This document shows, in pieces, positions 25,702-33,406 of a stretch of 43,553 nucleotides of DNA. Origin of the DNA: Phosphoribacter sp964647395 (lineage in GTDB: Bacteria; Actinomycetota; Actinomycetes; Actinomycetales; Dermatophilaceae); the NCBI GenBank assembly GCA_964647395.1, contig CAZYHR010000012.1, positions 1 to 43,553 on the forward strand, read 5' to 3'. The notes beneath the pieces are model-generated. The model made no database searches, was not told the DNA's origin, and worked only from the letters and a program-made list of their open reading frames with translations. Numbering within the stretch: position 1 is the first letter of the stretch; each line of letters opens with the position of its first letter. The translations under genes and the position numbers were made by a program.

Positions 25702-26226
25702 TCAGCCCACGGTATGCCGCGTGGCGGCCAGCGCCGCCTCGAGCAGCTGCACGGCAGCGTCCACGACACCGGACCGGATCGCCGGCCGATCACCGTCCAG
25801 CCGCAGCTCGCGCACCGCGGACCAGCCGGTCGGCCTCGCTCCGCCCGGGCCGATCGGGCCGGCGGCCGGTGCCTGCACGACCGCGACGAAGGCCGTGCCG
25901 ACCGGCCGGCCGTCGGCCGGGTCCGGTCCGGCGACCCCCGTGGTGGCGACCCCCCACCCGGACCGGGTGACGCGGCAGACGCCGTGCGCCATGGCCAGCG
26001 CCACGTCCGGGTCGACGGCCCCCCGCTCGGCGAGCAGGGCCTCGTCGACCCCGAGCAGCGCGGTCTTGAGGTCGGTCGCATAGGCGACGACGGCGCCGCG
26101 GACCACGCGCGAGGCGCCCGGCACGTCGATGAGCCGGGCGACGAGCAGCCCCCCGGTGAGCGACTCGGCGCAGGCCAGGGTCTGGCCCCGAGCGGCCAGG
26201 TCGTCGAGCACGCCGGCGACGCTCAC
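25702..26226 (-). CDS. cinA: CinA C-terminal domain / nicotinamide-nucleotide amidohydrolase
   Basis: 174 residues of the PncC-type domain that deamidates NMN in NAD salvage. TLACAESLTGGLLVARLIDVPGAS, VVAYATDLKTALLGV and GVATTGVAGP(D)PADGRPVGTAFVAV are the family motifs. The N-terminal MoCF-like domain of full CinA is absent, as is usual in actinobacteria. GTG 26226 overlaps the pgsA stop (GTGA, 4 bp), showing translational coupling. Confidence 0.92.
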   Translation of the reverse strand: MSVAGVLDDLAARGQTLACAESLTGGLLVARLIDVPGASRVVRGAVVAYATDLKTALLGVDEALLAERGAVDPDVALAMAHGVCRVTRSGWGVATTGVAGPDPADGRPVGTAFVAVVQAPAAGPIGPGGARPTGWSAVRELRLDGDRPAIRSGVVDAAVQLLEAALAATRHTVG

Positions 26227-26888
26227 CGGCGGTCGGGCCGGCCGGCGGCGCGGGACCGGGCGGCACGGCGGGCCCGGGTGCGTTCGCTGCCCTCGCGCAG
26301 CCGCCAGGCCTGCAGCAGGTAGTCCAGCCCGGTGACCACGGTGACGGCAACCGCCGCGGCGAGCATGAGATTGGCGACCAGGTGCCACGCGTCCGGGGCG
26401 GGCAGCGTCCAGGTCGGCAGGATGAGCAGCGACAGGGCCACGGTCTGCAGCAGGGTCTTGAGCTTGCCGCCCCGCCCGGCCGGCATGACCCCGTGCCGGA
26501 TCACCGCCAGGCGCAGCAGCGTGATCCCGATCTCACGGGCCAGCACGACCACGGTGATCCACCAGGACACGGTGCCCAGCAGGGAGAGCCCGACGAACGC
26601 CATGCCGAGCAGCGCCTTGTCGGCGATCGGGTCGAGGATCTTGCCGACGTCGGTGACCAGGCCGCGGCTGCGCGCCAGGTCGCCGTCGATGCGGTCGGTG
26701 ACCATGGCGACGAGGAAGACCGCGAAGGCGGTCCACCGGTTCGCCACGTCCAGTCCGCCGTCGCCGAGCAGCAGGGCCCCGAAGACCGGCACGAGCAGGA
26801 TCCGCACGACGGTGAGCAGGTTGGCGACGTTCCACGGGCTGACCGTCGCCGGCGCGGCCGTGCCGGGCCGCGGCACCTCGTCGGTCAT
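26223..26888 (-). CDS. pgsA: CDP-diacylglycerol-glycerol-3-phosphate 3-phosphatidyltransferase
   Basis: A membrane enzyme of phosphatidylglycerol synthesis. The CDP-alcohol phosphotransferase signature DGx2ARx8Gx3Dx3D is complete: Asp68, Gly69, Ala72, Arg73, Gly82, Asp86, Asp90. Several hydrophobic helices follow, and an Arg-rich C-terminal tail. 221 residues. ATG 26888 overlaps the rimO stop (ATGA). Part of rimO-pgsA-cinA. Confidence 0.93.
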   Translation of the reverse strand: MTDEVPRPGTAAPATVSPWNVANLLTVVRILLVPVFGALLLGDGGLDVANRWTAFAVFLVAMVTDRIDGDLARSRGLVTDVGKILDPIADKALLGMAFVGLSLLGTVSWWITVVVLAREIGITLLRLAVIRHGVMPAGRGGKLKTLLQTVALSLLILPTWTLPAPDAWHLVANLMLAAAVAVTVVTGLDYLLQAWRLREGSERTRARRAARSRAAGRPDRR

Positions 26889-28288
26889 CGGGACGGCCCG
26901 GTGGGGGCGGCGACCAGGTCGACGCCCTCGGCACCGGTCACCCGGGCCGGGACGATCTGCCCCACGGCGGCGCTGCCCGCCGGCAGCAGGGTGACCCCGT
27001 CGACGTCCGGTCCCTGCACCTCGGCGCGGCCCACCACGGCATCGTCGGCGACCTCCTCGACGAGCACCTGCACCGGCTCGCCCACCCGCTCCTCGGCGCG
27101 CTGGGCGGTGAGCTGCTCGACCAGGTCGGTGAGCCGGGCCACCCGGGCCGCGATCTCGTCGGCGTCGAGCTTGCCTTCGAGGGTCGCCCCCTCGGTGCCC
27201 TCCTCGTCGGAGTAGCCGAAGACGCCGACGACGTCTAGCCGGGCCAGCGCCAGGAACAGCTCCAGCTCGCCCAGGTCGGCCTCGGTCTCGCCGGGGAAGC
27301 CGACGATGACGTTGGACCGGATCCCCGCTGCGGGGGTGAGCGCGCGCACCCGGGCCAGCAGGTCGAGGAACTGTTCGGTGCCGCCGAAGCGGCGCATCCG
27401 GCGCAGCAGCGCCCCGGAGGCGTGCTGGAAGGAGATGTCGTAATAGGGCACCACCCCGGCAGTGGCGGCCATCGCCTCGAGCAGCTGGGGGCGGATCTCG
27501 GCGGGCTGCAGATACGACACCCGCACCCGGTCGATGCCCTCGACGTCGGCGAGCTGCGGCAGCAGCTGTTCGAGCAGTCCGAGCCGGCCGAGATCCTTGC
27601 CGTAGGACGTCGAGTTCTCGCTGACCAGGAACACCTCGCGGACCCCCTGCCCCGCCAGCCAGCGCGCCTCGGCCACCACGTCCTGCGGCGGCCGGGAGAC
27701 GAAGACGCCGCGGAACGACGGGATCGCGCAGAAGGCGCACCGGCGGTCGCAGCCGGAGGCGATCTTCAGCGGCGCCCAGGGCCGGTGCTCGAGCAGCCGA
27801 CGGTATGCCGCGTGGCCGGGCAGCGCGTCGACCCGCGCCTCGGCGGGCCGGTCGGCCGGCGTCAACGGCAGCAGGCGCCGCCGGTCGGCGGGCACGTGGG
27901 AGGCGACGCTGCCGCCGGCCAGCAGGGTGCGCAGATGACCGGACATCGCGGCATACGAGTCGAAGCCGAGCACCGCGTCGGCCTCGGGCAGGCTCTGCGC
28001 GAGCTGCTCGCCGTAGCGTTCGGCCAGACACCCCACCGCGACGACCCGCTGGGTGCGGGCCGCGTCCTTGAGGTCGGCGGCCTCGAGGATGGCGTCGATC
28101 GAGTCCTTCTTGGCCTGCTCGACGAAACCGCAGGTGTTGACGACCGCGACGTCGGCCTGCGCGGCGTCCTCGACCAGGTCCCAGCCGTCCGCGGCGAGGC
28201 GACCGGCCAACTCGTCGGAGTCGACCTCGTTGCGGGTGCAGCCGAGGGTGACGATCGCCACAGAGCGGCGCGCGGTCCCCTGGCTCAT
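26885..28288 (-). CDS. rimO: Ribosomal protein uS12 methylthiotransferase RimO
   Basis: Methylthiolates Asp of ribosomal protein S12; a paralogue of MiaB. MTTase cysteines are Cys17 (LGCTRN), Cys53 (NTCGFVEQAK) and Cys87 (VGCLAERY). Radical-SAM cysteines are Cys180, Cys184 and Cys187 (CDRRCAFC). The NTCGF and KIASGCDRRC wording separates RimO from MiaB. 467 residues with a C-terminal TRAM domain. ATG 28288 begins the conserved MSQGTARRSVAIVTLGC; a longer reading upstream adds an improbable Arg/Pro-rich stretch. Confidence 0.95.
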   Translation of the reverse strand: MSQGTARRSVAIVTLGCTRNEVDSDELAGRLAADGWDLVEDAAQADVAVVNTCGFVEQAKKDSIDAILEAADLKDAARTQRVVAVGCLAERYGEQLAQSLPEADAVLGFDSYAAMSGHLRTLLAGGSVASHVPADRRRLLPLTPADRPAEARVDALPGHAAYRRLLEHRPWAPLKIASGCDRRCAFCAIPSFRGVFVSRPPQDVVAEARWLAGQGVREVFLVSENSTSYGKDLGRLGLLEQLLPQLADVEGIDRVRVSYLQPAEIRPQLLEAMAATAGVVPYYDISFQHASGALLRRMRRFGGTEQFLDLLARVRALTPAAGIRSNVIVGFPGETEADLGELELFLALARLDVVGVFGYSDEEGTEGATLEGKLDADEIAARVARLTDLVEQLTAQRAEERVGEPVQVLVEEVADDAVVGRAEVQGPDVDGVTLLPAGSAAVGQIVPARVTGAEGVDLVAAPTGPSR

Positions 28289-28332
28289 GCGGGCCACTCT
28301 ATGGCCTGCCCCCGCACGGGCCGCCCTGCGCC

Positions 28333-28351
28333 CCGGGCGGGGACCGCCCGG
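28333..28351. other. Short GC hairpin in the rimO-dctA intergenic region
   Basis: CCGGGCGG-GGA-CCGCCCGG, an 8-bp perfect stem with a 3-nt loop. It lies between divergent genes, so it is not a normal terminator. The region 28289-28416 holds no gene that I can see. Confidence 0.5.
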
Positions 28352-28416
28352 CGCTGCGGCCGCGCGGTGTCCGGGCCGCACCGACCGCTCGGCGACAGGT
28401 CAGGACCACGGTCCCG

Positions 28417-28444
28417 TTGCGCAGAAATGGTCAGACCATATCGT
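28417..28444 (+). promoter_or_regulatory. Promoter with GntR-type operator before dctA
   Basis: The palindrome ATGGTCAGACCAT (28427-28439) contains TGGTCAGACCA, matching the TNGTNNNACNA operator of FadR/LldR-group GntR regulators. It sits between a possible -35 TTGCGC (28417-28422) and -10 TATCGT (28439-28444, 16-bp spacer). Such regulators usually sense lactate, fatty acyl-CoA or dicarboxylates. Confidence 0.55.
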
Positions 28445-29841
28445 GTGCCCGTTCGGGACCCGCTCCGGGCGGGCCACGGACTAACCACGAGGACAAGACC
28501 AGGTATCTCTACCTGGCGGTGCTCATCGCCGTCGCCCTCGGCATCCTGCTCGGCTTCGTGGCACCTGACGTCGCCAAGGGCCTCAAGCCGATCGGCACGA
28601 TGTTCGTCAACCTCATCAAGATGATGATCAGCCCGATCATCTTCTGCACGATCGTCATGGGCATCGGCTCGGTCCGGGCGGCCGCGACCGTCGGCAAGGC
28701 CGGCGGCATCGCGTTGGGCTACTTCCTGACGATGTCGACCTTCGCGCTGGCCATCGGCCTGGTCGTCGGCAACGTCATCCACCCCGGCGAGGGTCTGCAC
28801 ATCACTGCGGGTGCGGGCGCCAAGTATGCCCAGCAGGCCACCGAGAGCGGCGGACTGCTGGAGTTCATCGGCGGGGTCATCCCGGCGACCCTGGTGTCGT
28901 CACTGACCTCCGGCAGCGTCCTGCAGACCCTCTTCGTCGCCCTGCTGGTCGGTTTCGCGCTGCAGAAGATGGGGCCGGCCGGCGAAGGCATCCTCAAGGG
29001 GGTCGCCGCCGTGCAGAAGCTCGTCTTCCGGGTCCTCATCATGATCCTGTGGGTCGCCCCGATCGGTGCCTTCGGTGCCATGGCCGGGGTCATCGGCGAG
29101 ACCGGGACGGCCGCGCTGGTGCAGATGGCCAAGCTCATGCTCGGCTTCTACGCGACCTGCCTGCTGTTCGTCTTCATCGTCCTGGGCACCGTCCTGCGGG
29201 TGGCCACCGGCCTCAACGTCGGCTCGCTGCTGCGCTACCTCGGCCGCGAGTTCCTGCTCATCGTGTCGACGTCCTCGAGCGAGTCGGCCTTCCCCAGCCT
29301 GATGGCCAAGATGGAGCACGCCGGGGTGCACCAGTCGACCGTCGGCATCGTCGTGCCGACCGGCTACTCGTTCAACCTGGACGGCACCGCGATCTACCTG
29401 ACGATGGGCGCGCTGTTCATCGCCAACGCCATGGGCAAGCCGCTGTCCATCGGCGAGCAGATCGGCCTGCTGATCTTCATGATCATCGCCTCCAAGGGCG
29501 CGGCCGGGGTGACCGGGGCCGGCCTGGCCACCCTCGCCGCGGGACTGCAGGCGCACCGGGCCGACCTGCTCGACGGCGTCTCGGTCGTCGTCGGCATCGA
29601 CCGCTTCATGTCCGAGGCCCGGGCGCTGACCAACTTCGCCGGCAACGCCGTGGCGACCCTGCTGGTCGGCCGGTGGACCGGCACCCTGGACCTGCAACGG
29701 GCCCACGACGTGCTGGAGGGCCGGTTGCCCTTCGACTACGCGACGCTGACCGAGTCCGGCCACGAGGTCCCGGTGCGGGTGCCGACCGGCGTCGGCACCG
29801 CCCGGGGCAACCTCGACGACGACCCCGACAGCGACGACTGA
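28417..29841 (+). CDS. dctA: Dicarboxylate/amino acid:cation symporter (DctA/GltP family), start uncertain
   Basis: A DAACS-family secondary transporter for C4-dicarboxylates or glutamate. The hallmark segments are the serine-rich hairpin STSSSESAFPSLM, the NLDGTAIY (NMDGT) motif in TM7 and the SKGAAGVTGAG hairpin. About eight membrane helices are present, starting with YLYLAVLIAVALGILLGF. The only upstream ATG/GTG/TTG in frame is the TTG at 28417, but this overlaps the predicted promoter. A good Shine-Dalgarno GAGGA (28489-28493) instead points to codon AGG at 28501, where MYLYLAV would be expected. The next GTG (28519) cuts into the first helix. The gene body is sure; the start is not. Confidence 0.88.
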   Translation: MRRNGQTISCARSGPAPGGPRTNHEDKTRYLYLAVLIAVALGILLGFVAPDVAKGLKPIGTMFVNLIKMMISPIIFCTIVMGIGSVRAAATVGKAGGIALGYFLTMSTFALAIGLVVGNVIHPGEGLHITAGAGAKYAQQATESGGLLEFIGGVIPATLVSSLTSGSVLQTLFVALLVGFALQKMGPAGEGILKGVAAVQKLVFRVLIMILWVAPIGAFGAMAGVIGETGTAALVQMAKLMLGFYATCLLFVFIVLGTVLRVATGLNVGSLLRYLGREFLLIVSTSSSESAFPSLMAKMEHAGVHQSTVGIVVPTGYSFNLDGTAIYLTMGALFIANAMGKPLSIGEQIGLLIFMIIASKGAAGVTGAGLATLAAGLQAHRADLLDGVSVVVGIDRFMSEARALTNFAGNAVATLLVGRWTGTLDLQRAHDVLEGRLPFDYATLTESGHEVPVRVPTGVGTARGNLDDDPDSDD

Positions 29842-29867
29842 GCTCGACCCTGGCGGCCCCGGCCGCC

Positions 29868-29908
29868 GACCACCGCGGCGGCCCCGCGCCGGGGACGCCG
29901 CGGTGGTC
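29868..29908. terminator. Strong bidirectional terminator
   Basis: GACCACCGCGGCG, then CCCC, loop GCGCC, GGGG, and CGCCGCGGTGGTC: about 17 pairs with one internal mismatch. It separates the convergent dctA and SapA-like genes. Confidence 0.88.
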
Positions 29909-29913
29909 TCAGG

Positions 29914-30417
29914 TCAGCGGCACCACCCGGTCGCCCCGCCGGAGTAGAAGGTGCCGTCCGGCTCGGTGAGCGAGGCGAACGCCTGGACGCACTTGCCGTT
30001 CATCTGGTAGATCGCGGCGCCGCCGGCGTAGGTCGTGTAGCTGCCCAGGTCCCACCGCCAGTGCAGGTTGGCGCCGTTGCGCAGCTGGGTGGCCGGGTTC
30101 GACGCGACCGCCGACATCTGGCTGGAGCCGGGCCGGTTGTCGAAGGTCATCACGCAGTTGGTGCCGCCGTTGGCGGGCGAGTAGTAGAGCTGCCAGTAGG
30201 CGGTCGGGTGGGCCACCCGGACCCCGTTGACCGTGCCGTAGAGCCGCCCGTCGGTGGCTCCCCGGCCACCGACGACCCAGCCCGGGCACCAGCCCACCAG
30301 GGCCCCCGGACCGTAACCGCCGGTGTCGGCGGCGGCGCTGGGAGCGGTGGCGACCAGACCCCCGGCACAGGTCACCAGGACGGCGAGCAGGCCGACCAGT
30401 CGCTGACGAAGACGCAT
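29914..30417 (-). CDS. Secreted protein similar to spore-associated protein A
   Basis: 167 residues with a classical signal peptide (RLVGLLAVLVTCAGGLVATAPSAAA, cleavage before DTGG). The mature part has four Cys, in GWCPGW, TNCVMTFDN, GKCVQA and GWCR, probably paired. The YLYYSxxNGxNCVxT and GxYTTYAGxAxY patterns resemble Streptomyces SapA-like secreted proteins, of unknown function. ATG 30417 is preceded by GAAAGGTG. The similarity to SapA is from memory of the pattern and is moderate. Confidence 0.7.
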   Translation of the reverse strand: MRLRQRLVGLLAVLVTCAGGLVATAPSAAADTGGYGPGALVGWCPGWVVGGRGATDGRLYGTVNGVRVAHPTAYWQLYYSPANGGTNCVMTFDNRPGSSQMSAVASNPATQLRNGANLHWRWDLGSYTTYAGGAAIYQMNGKCVQAFASLTEPDGTFYSGGATGWCR

Positions 30418-30499
30418 GGCATCGCACCTTTCGATCGGTGGCTCCCGGTGGAGCCAGCGTGGCTGTGAGGTCGCCGGCCGGGGCGTGGTTCCATGGGTC

Positions 30500-30691
30500 G
30501 TGACCTCCGAGCGCATCGCGCGGCTGCTGGCCGCGAGCCCCGTCGTCGACGGCCACAACGACCTGCCGGGGGAGGCCCGGGTCCGTCTCGCCCCTGGCCG
30601 CCGCCGGTGACCTCGCGCTCGACCTGCAGCGCGAGCGCGCCGCGTCGACCGCGACGATCGAGCAGTTCGACGGTCCGCTCGCGGCGCCCTG
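30500..30691 (+). pseudogene. Remnant of a membrane (M19) dipeptidase gene
   Basis: From GTG 30500 the frame reads VTSERIARLLAASPVVDGHNDLP, the typical start of M19 dipeptidases including the zinc-binding HxD. The frame then stops at 30610. A second frame continues as GDLALDLQRERAASTATIEQFDGPLAAP to a TGA at 30691, which I could not place in the family. About 330 residues of the enzyme are missing. A strong terminator follows directly, so the original gene end may be intact and the middle deleted. Confidence 0.65.
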
Positions 30692-30698
30692 AACCCGA

Positions 30699-30731
30699 CA
30701 GGGCCCCCGGCCGAGGTGGCCGGGGGCCCTG
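30699..30731. terminator. Bidirectional hairpin terminator
   Basis: CAGGGCCCCCGGCC-GAGGT-GGCCGGGGGCCCTG, a perfect 14-bp stem. It separates the dipeptidase remnant from the M6 protease gene. The loop GAGGT is the same as in the terminator at 5100-5130. Confidence 0.9.
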
Positions 30732-30752
30732 CTGGTCGCACGGATCAGCCGA

Positions 30753-33245
30753 TCACTTCGGCGCCACCGTGATGTTGAGGTGGCCGCCGTTGGCGACCGA
30801 GCCCTTGACGGTGATCGTCGTGCCGGTCTTGGGGACCTTGACGCCGACCCACGAGGGCTCGTAGCGACCGATGTGACCCTCGTCGTCGTACGGGTTGTCG
30901 GGGGTCACCGGGGCCGACGGGTGCCCGTCGTTGGCGAACCACCAGTCCTTGGTGTCGTCGAAGACCGGCACGGCCTTCTGCGACGGGATCCGCGACGCGA
31001 TGCTGTTCTTGTGCACGGTGATCGCGTCGGTCGCCTCGTTGCCGAAGGTCGAGTCGAAGGACAGGATCCGCGGCCGCATCAGGTGGCCGTCGTAGGTGTG
31101 GAAGAACGTCGGGTGGGCGTCGACCGGCAGCAGCAGGCCGCCGCCCGGGTGCTCACCGACGTTGTTGTCACCGTAGGAGCTGTCCCAGTACCAGATCAGC
31201 GCGCCGTTCTGATACGGGTAGAACTCGACCCAGTCGGGCCGGGCCCGGTTGTCCGAGCCGTCCCGCGGCAGGAACCCGAAGTTGTATGCCGTGCGCAGCG
31301 ACCGGTCGTAGCCGTCGTACTGCCGGTTCTCCACGAGGTAGGCGTTGAAGTAGGACAGCTGAGCCACGCCGTTGACAACCTGCTGGAAGCCGTCGAGCGT
31401 CCACGCGCTGTCGGCCACCGCGGTGCCGCCCACCGCGACCGAGTCGACCATGAGGCCGACGCCGTTCTCGTAGGGGTCGGTGGCGTAGCGGAAGCGCACC
31501 TGGGTCGTGCCGGCCGGCAGCGTGGCCGTGAGGTCCACCCAGGCCGGGTAGTTCGGCGACCTGCCGGTGATGCCGGTGCGGGACGGGTTGTTGCCGTTGG
31601 GGTCGGTGGTGGACGACCGGTTGGTCGCCACCGGGACCCAGGCGCCGTTGACGTTGGCCTCGACGAAGGCGTAGTCGAAGTCGGTCTCGATGTCGTAGCG
31701 CACCTTGGCGGTGAGGCTGCCGGCCGTGGCCGGGGCGGTCATGGTGTTGGTCATCATGTTGCCGCGCCCGGACCAGAAATAGTCGCCCGCCTCGGCGCCG
31801 GCACCCAGGGTGACGTCGACCTTCTTGTCCGGCAGGGTGACGATGATGGCCTGCGGGCTCTTGGTCGCGGGGACGTTGGGGCCGAGCTTGTGGTTCGACG
31901 TGGTGCCCGCCCGGGCGACCTCGTAGAACGGTCCGGAGTTGCCCTGCGGGGCCAGCCAGCCCAGCTGCAGCAGTTCCCAGGACGACAGGTCGGTCGGGGC
32001 GTCGCCGATGCCGTCCGACCCGCCGGCGCCGATGTTGGCGCCCGAGGACATCAGGGTCCAGAAGGAGGTGCTGTTCTCGGCGCCGCCGGTGTTGCCCGAG
32101 GTGTCGTAGAGGTCCGGCAGGCCCAGGTCGTGGCCGTACTCGTGGGCGAAGACACCCAGCCCGCCGTTCTCCGGCTGGACGGTGTAGTCGCCGAGCCACA
32201 CGCCGGTGGGGTTGTTGGGCACCAGCGAGCTGGACACCAGGCCGCCGTTGCTGCCGATGTTGACCCCGGTGATACCGCCGGGGCCGCCGGCCTGCAGGTT
32301 GGCGTACCACCGGTGGCTCCAGATGGCGTCGGAACCCTGGTGCGGGTCACCGGCCGCCTCGTCGCCGCCCGCGTGGACGATCTGCATGTGGTCGATGTAG
32401 CCGTCGGGCTCGTTGAAGTCGCCGTCACCGTCCAGGTCGTACCGGTCCCAGACGTCGTACTTCTTGAGATAGGTCCGGATGTCGTTGAGGGTCAGCCCGG
32501 CGGCGAGTTGCTGCTGGACCCACACCGCCATGGCATCGCGCGCCAGCGCCTTGGAGGTGGGGCAGACGATGCCGCCGCAGTAGTTGCGGCCGTAGAGCGC
32601 CTCGTTGAAGGGGACCTTGACCCAACCGTGCACCTCGCCGGTCACCGAGTAACGGTTGGAGGACTGGGTCTGGTAGTACTTCGCCATCCGGTTGAAGTAC
32701 ATGTCGACGTAGTGCTCGCGGTTGTAGTCCGCCTGCCACAGGGTGGAGTTGTCCACCGAGCGGTCCGGCTCGACGATCTGGTTGTGCAGCGGCCCGTCGA
32801 AGACGGTCGGCTTGACCGAGGTGAGGCTGGGGTCGTCCAGGCCCGGCCAGTTGTCCTGGAAGATCGGATTCGGATAGCGGGTGTCGCCGAACTCGACGAT
32901 GACGACGAAGACCGGGTCGGTGGCCTCGCGCTGGAGTTCGACGTACTGCCCGGGGGCGATCTTGGCGACCTTGCCCTGCATCGTCGCGTCGCCCTTGAGG
33001 CGCTTGGCCAGGGCCTGCTGCTTGAGGGCGTCCTGCTTGGCCGACAGCGGCGAGGGCAGGTTGTCGGTCATGCCGCCCTTGTCATGCAGACTGGCGATCT
33101 TGCCGGCGTCGGCCTTGGCCGAATACGCCGACGAGGCCGGTGTGGCCTCGGCCGTGCTCGTGGTGAGACCCACGAGGGCCAGCCCGGCCACGGCGAACAG
33201 GCTGGTGGCCTGTGCGACCCGGCGGGATCGGTGGTGCTGCAACAC
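30753..33245 (-). CDS. Secreted M6-family metalloprotease (immune inhibitor A type)
   Basis: 830 residues with an N-terminal signal peptide (TSLFAVAGLALVGLTTSTAEA). The zinc site HEYGH is at 368-372 and extends to HExxHxxGxxD with Asp378. An EF-hand-like calcium loop begins at Asp270 (DLDGDGDFNEPDG). Two beta-sandwich MAM/jelly-roll-type regions follow, as in InhA proteases, which degrade host or environmental proteins. GTG 33245 is chosen because GGAAGGGG lies five bases upstream. The ATG 18 codons earlier would lie before this ribosome-binding site. A CRP/GlxR-like site is about 110 bp upstream. In the leader, CTTCC can pair with the GGAAG of the ribosome-binding site. Confidence 0.9.
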   Translation of the reverse strand: MLQHHRSRRVAQATSLFAVAGLALVGLTTSTAEATPASSAYSAKADAGKIASLHDKGGMTDNLPSPLSAKQDALKQQALAKRLKGDATMQGKVAKIAPGQYVELQREATDPVFVVIVEFGDTRYPNPIFQDNWPGLDDPSLTSVKPTVFDGPLHNQIVEPDRSVDNSTLWQADYNREHYVDMYFNRMAKYYQTQSSNRYSVTGEVHGWVKVPFNEALYGRNYCGGIVCPTSKALARDAMAVWVQQQLAAGLTLNDIRTYLKKYDVWDRYDLDGDGDFNEPDGYIDHMQIVHAGGDEAAGDPHQGSDAIWSHRWYANLQAGGPGGITGVNIGSNGGLVSSSLVPNNPTGVWLGDYTVQPENGGLGVFAHEYGHDLGLPDLYDTSGNTGGAENSTSFWTLMSSGANIGAGGSDGIGDAPTDLSSWELLQLGWLAPQGNSGPFYEVARAGTTSNHKLGPNVPATKSPQAIIVTLPDKKVDVTLGAGAEAGDYFWSGRGNMMTNTMTAPATAGSLTAKVRYDIETDFDYAFVEANVNGAWVPVATNRSSTTDPNGNNPSRTGITGRSPNYPAWVDLTATLPAGTTQVRFRYATDPYENGVGLMVDSVAVGGTAVADSAWTLDGFQQVVNGVAQLSYFNAYLVENRQYDGYDRSLRTAYNFGFLPRDGSDNRARPDWVEFYPYQNGALIWYWDSSYGDNNVGEHPGGGLLLPVDAHPTFFHTYDGHLMRPRILSFDSTFGNEATDAITVHKNSIASRIPSQKAVPVFDDTKDWWFANDGHPSAPVTPDNPYDDEGHIGRYEPSWVGVKVPKTGTTITVKGSVANGGHLNITVAPK

Positions 33246-33356
33246 GGGTACCCCTTCCGTGAAAAGCATTCGTGGAAGTCCGCCTGCCGAGACGGACACT
33301 GCAACCTAAGCCCAGCGCGGCCGCAAGAACTTCATCGGAACGAGTCGTTATCAGAA

Positions 33357-33372
33357 TGTGACCTGGGTCACG
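33357..33372. promoter_or_regulatory. CRP/GlxR-type cAMP receptor site
   Basis: TGTGACCTGGGTCACG matches TGTGA-N6-TCACA except the last base. It lies between ftsK and the M6 protease gene, suggesting carbon-dependent control of the exported protease. Confidence 0.65.
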
Positions 33373-33406
33373 GAACTTCCCGGTCGGGGGCCGCGGGGCT
33401 CCGCGT

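Noticed and set aside
28333..28351. Terminator between rimO and dctA
   Set aside because: The genes are divergent, so no transcript ends there; it is listed only as a hairpin.
31168..32310. 380-codon alternative frame inside the M6 protease gene
   Set aside because: Arg/His/Gln-rich shadow of the protease gene.
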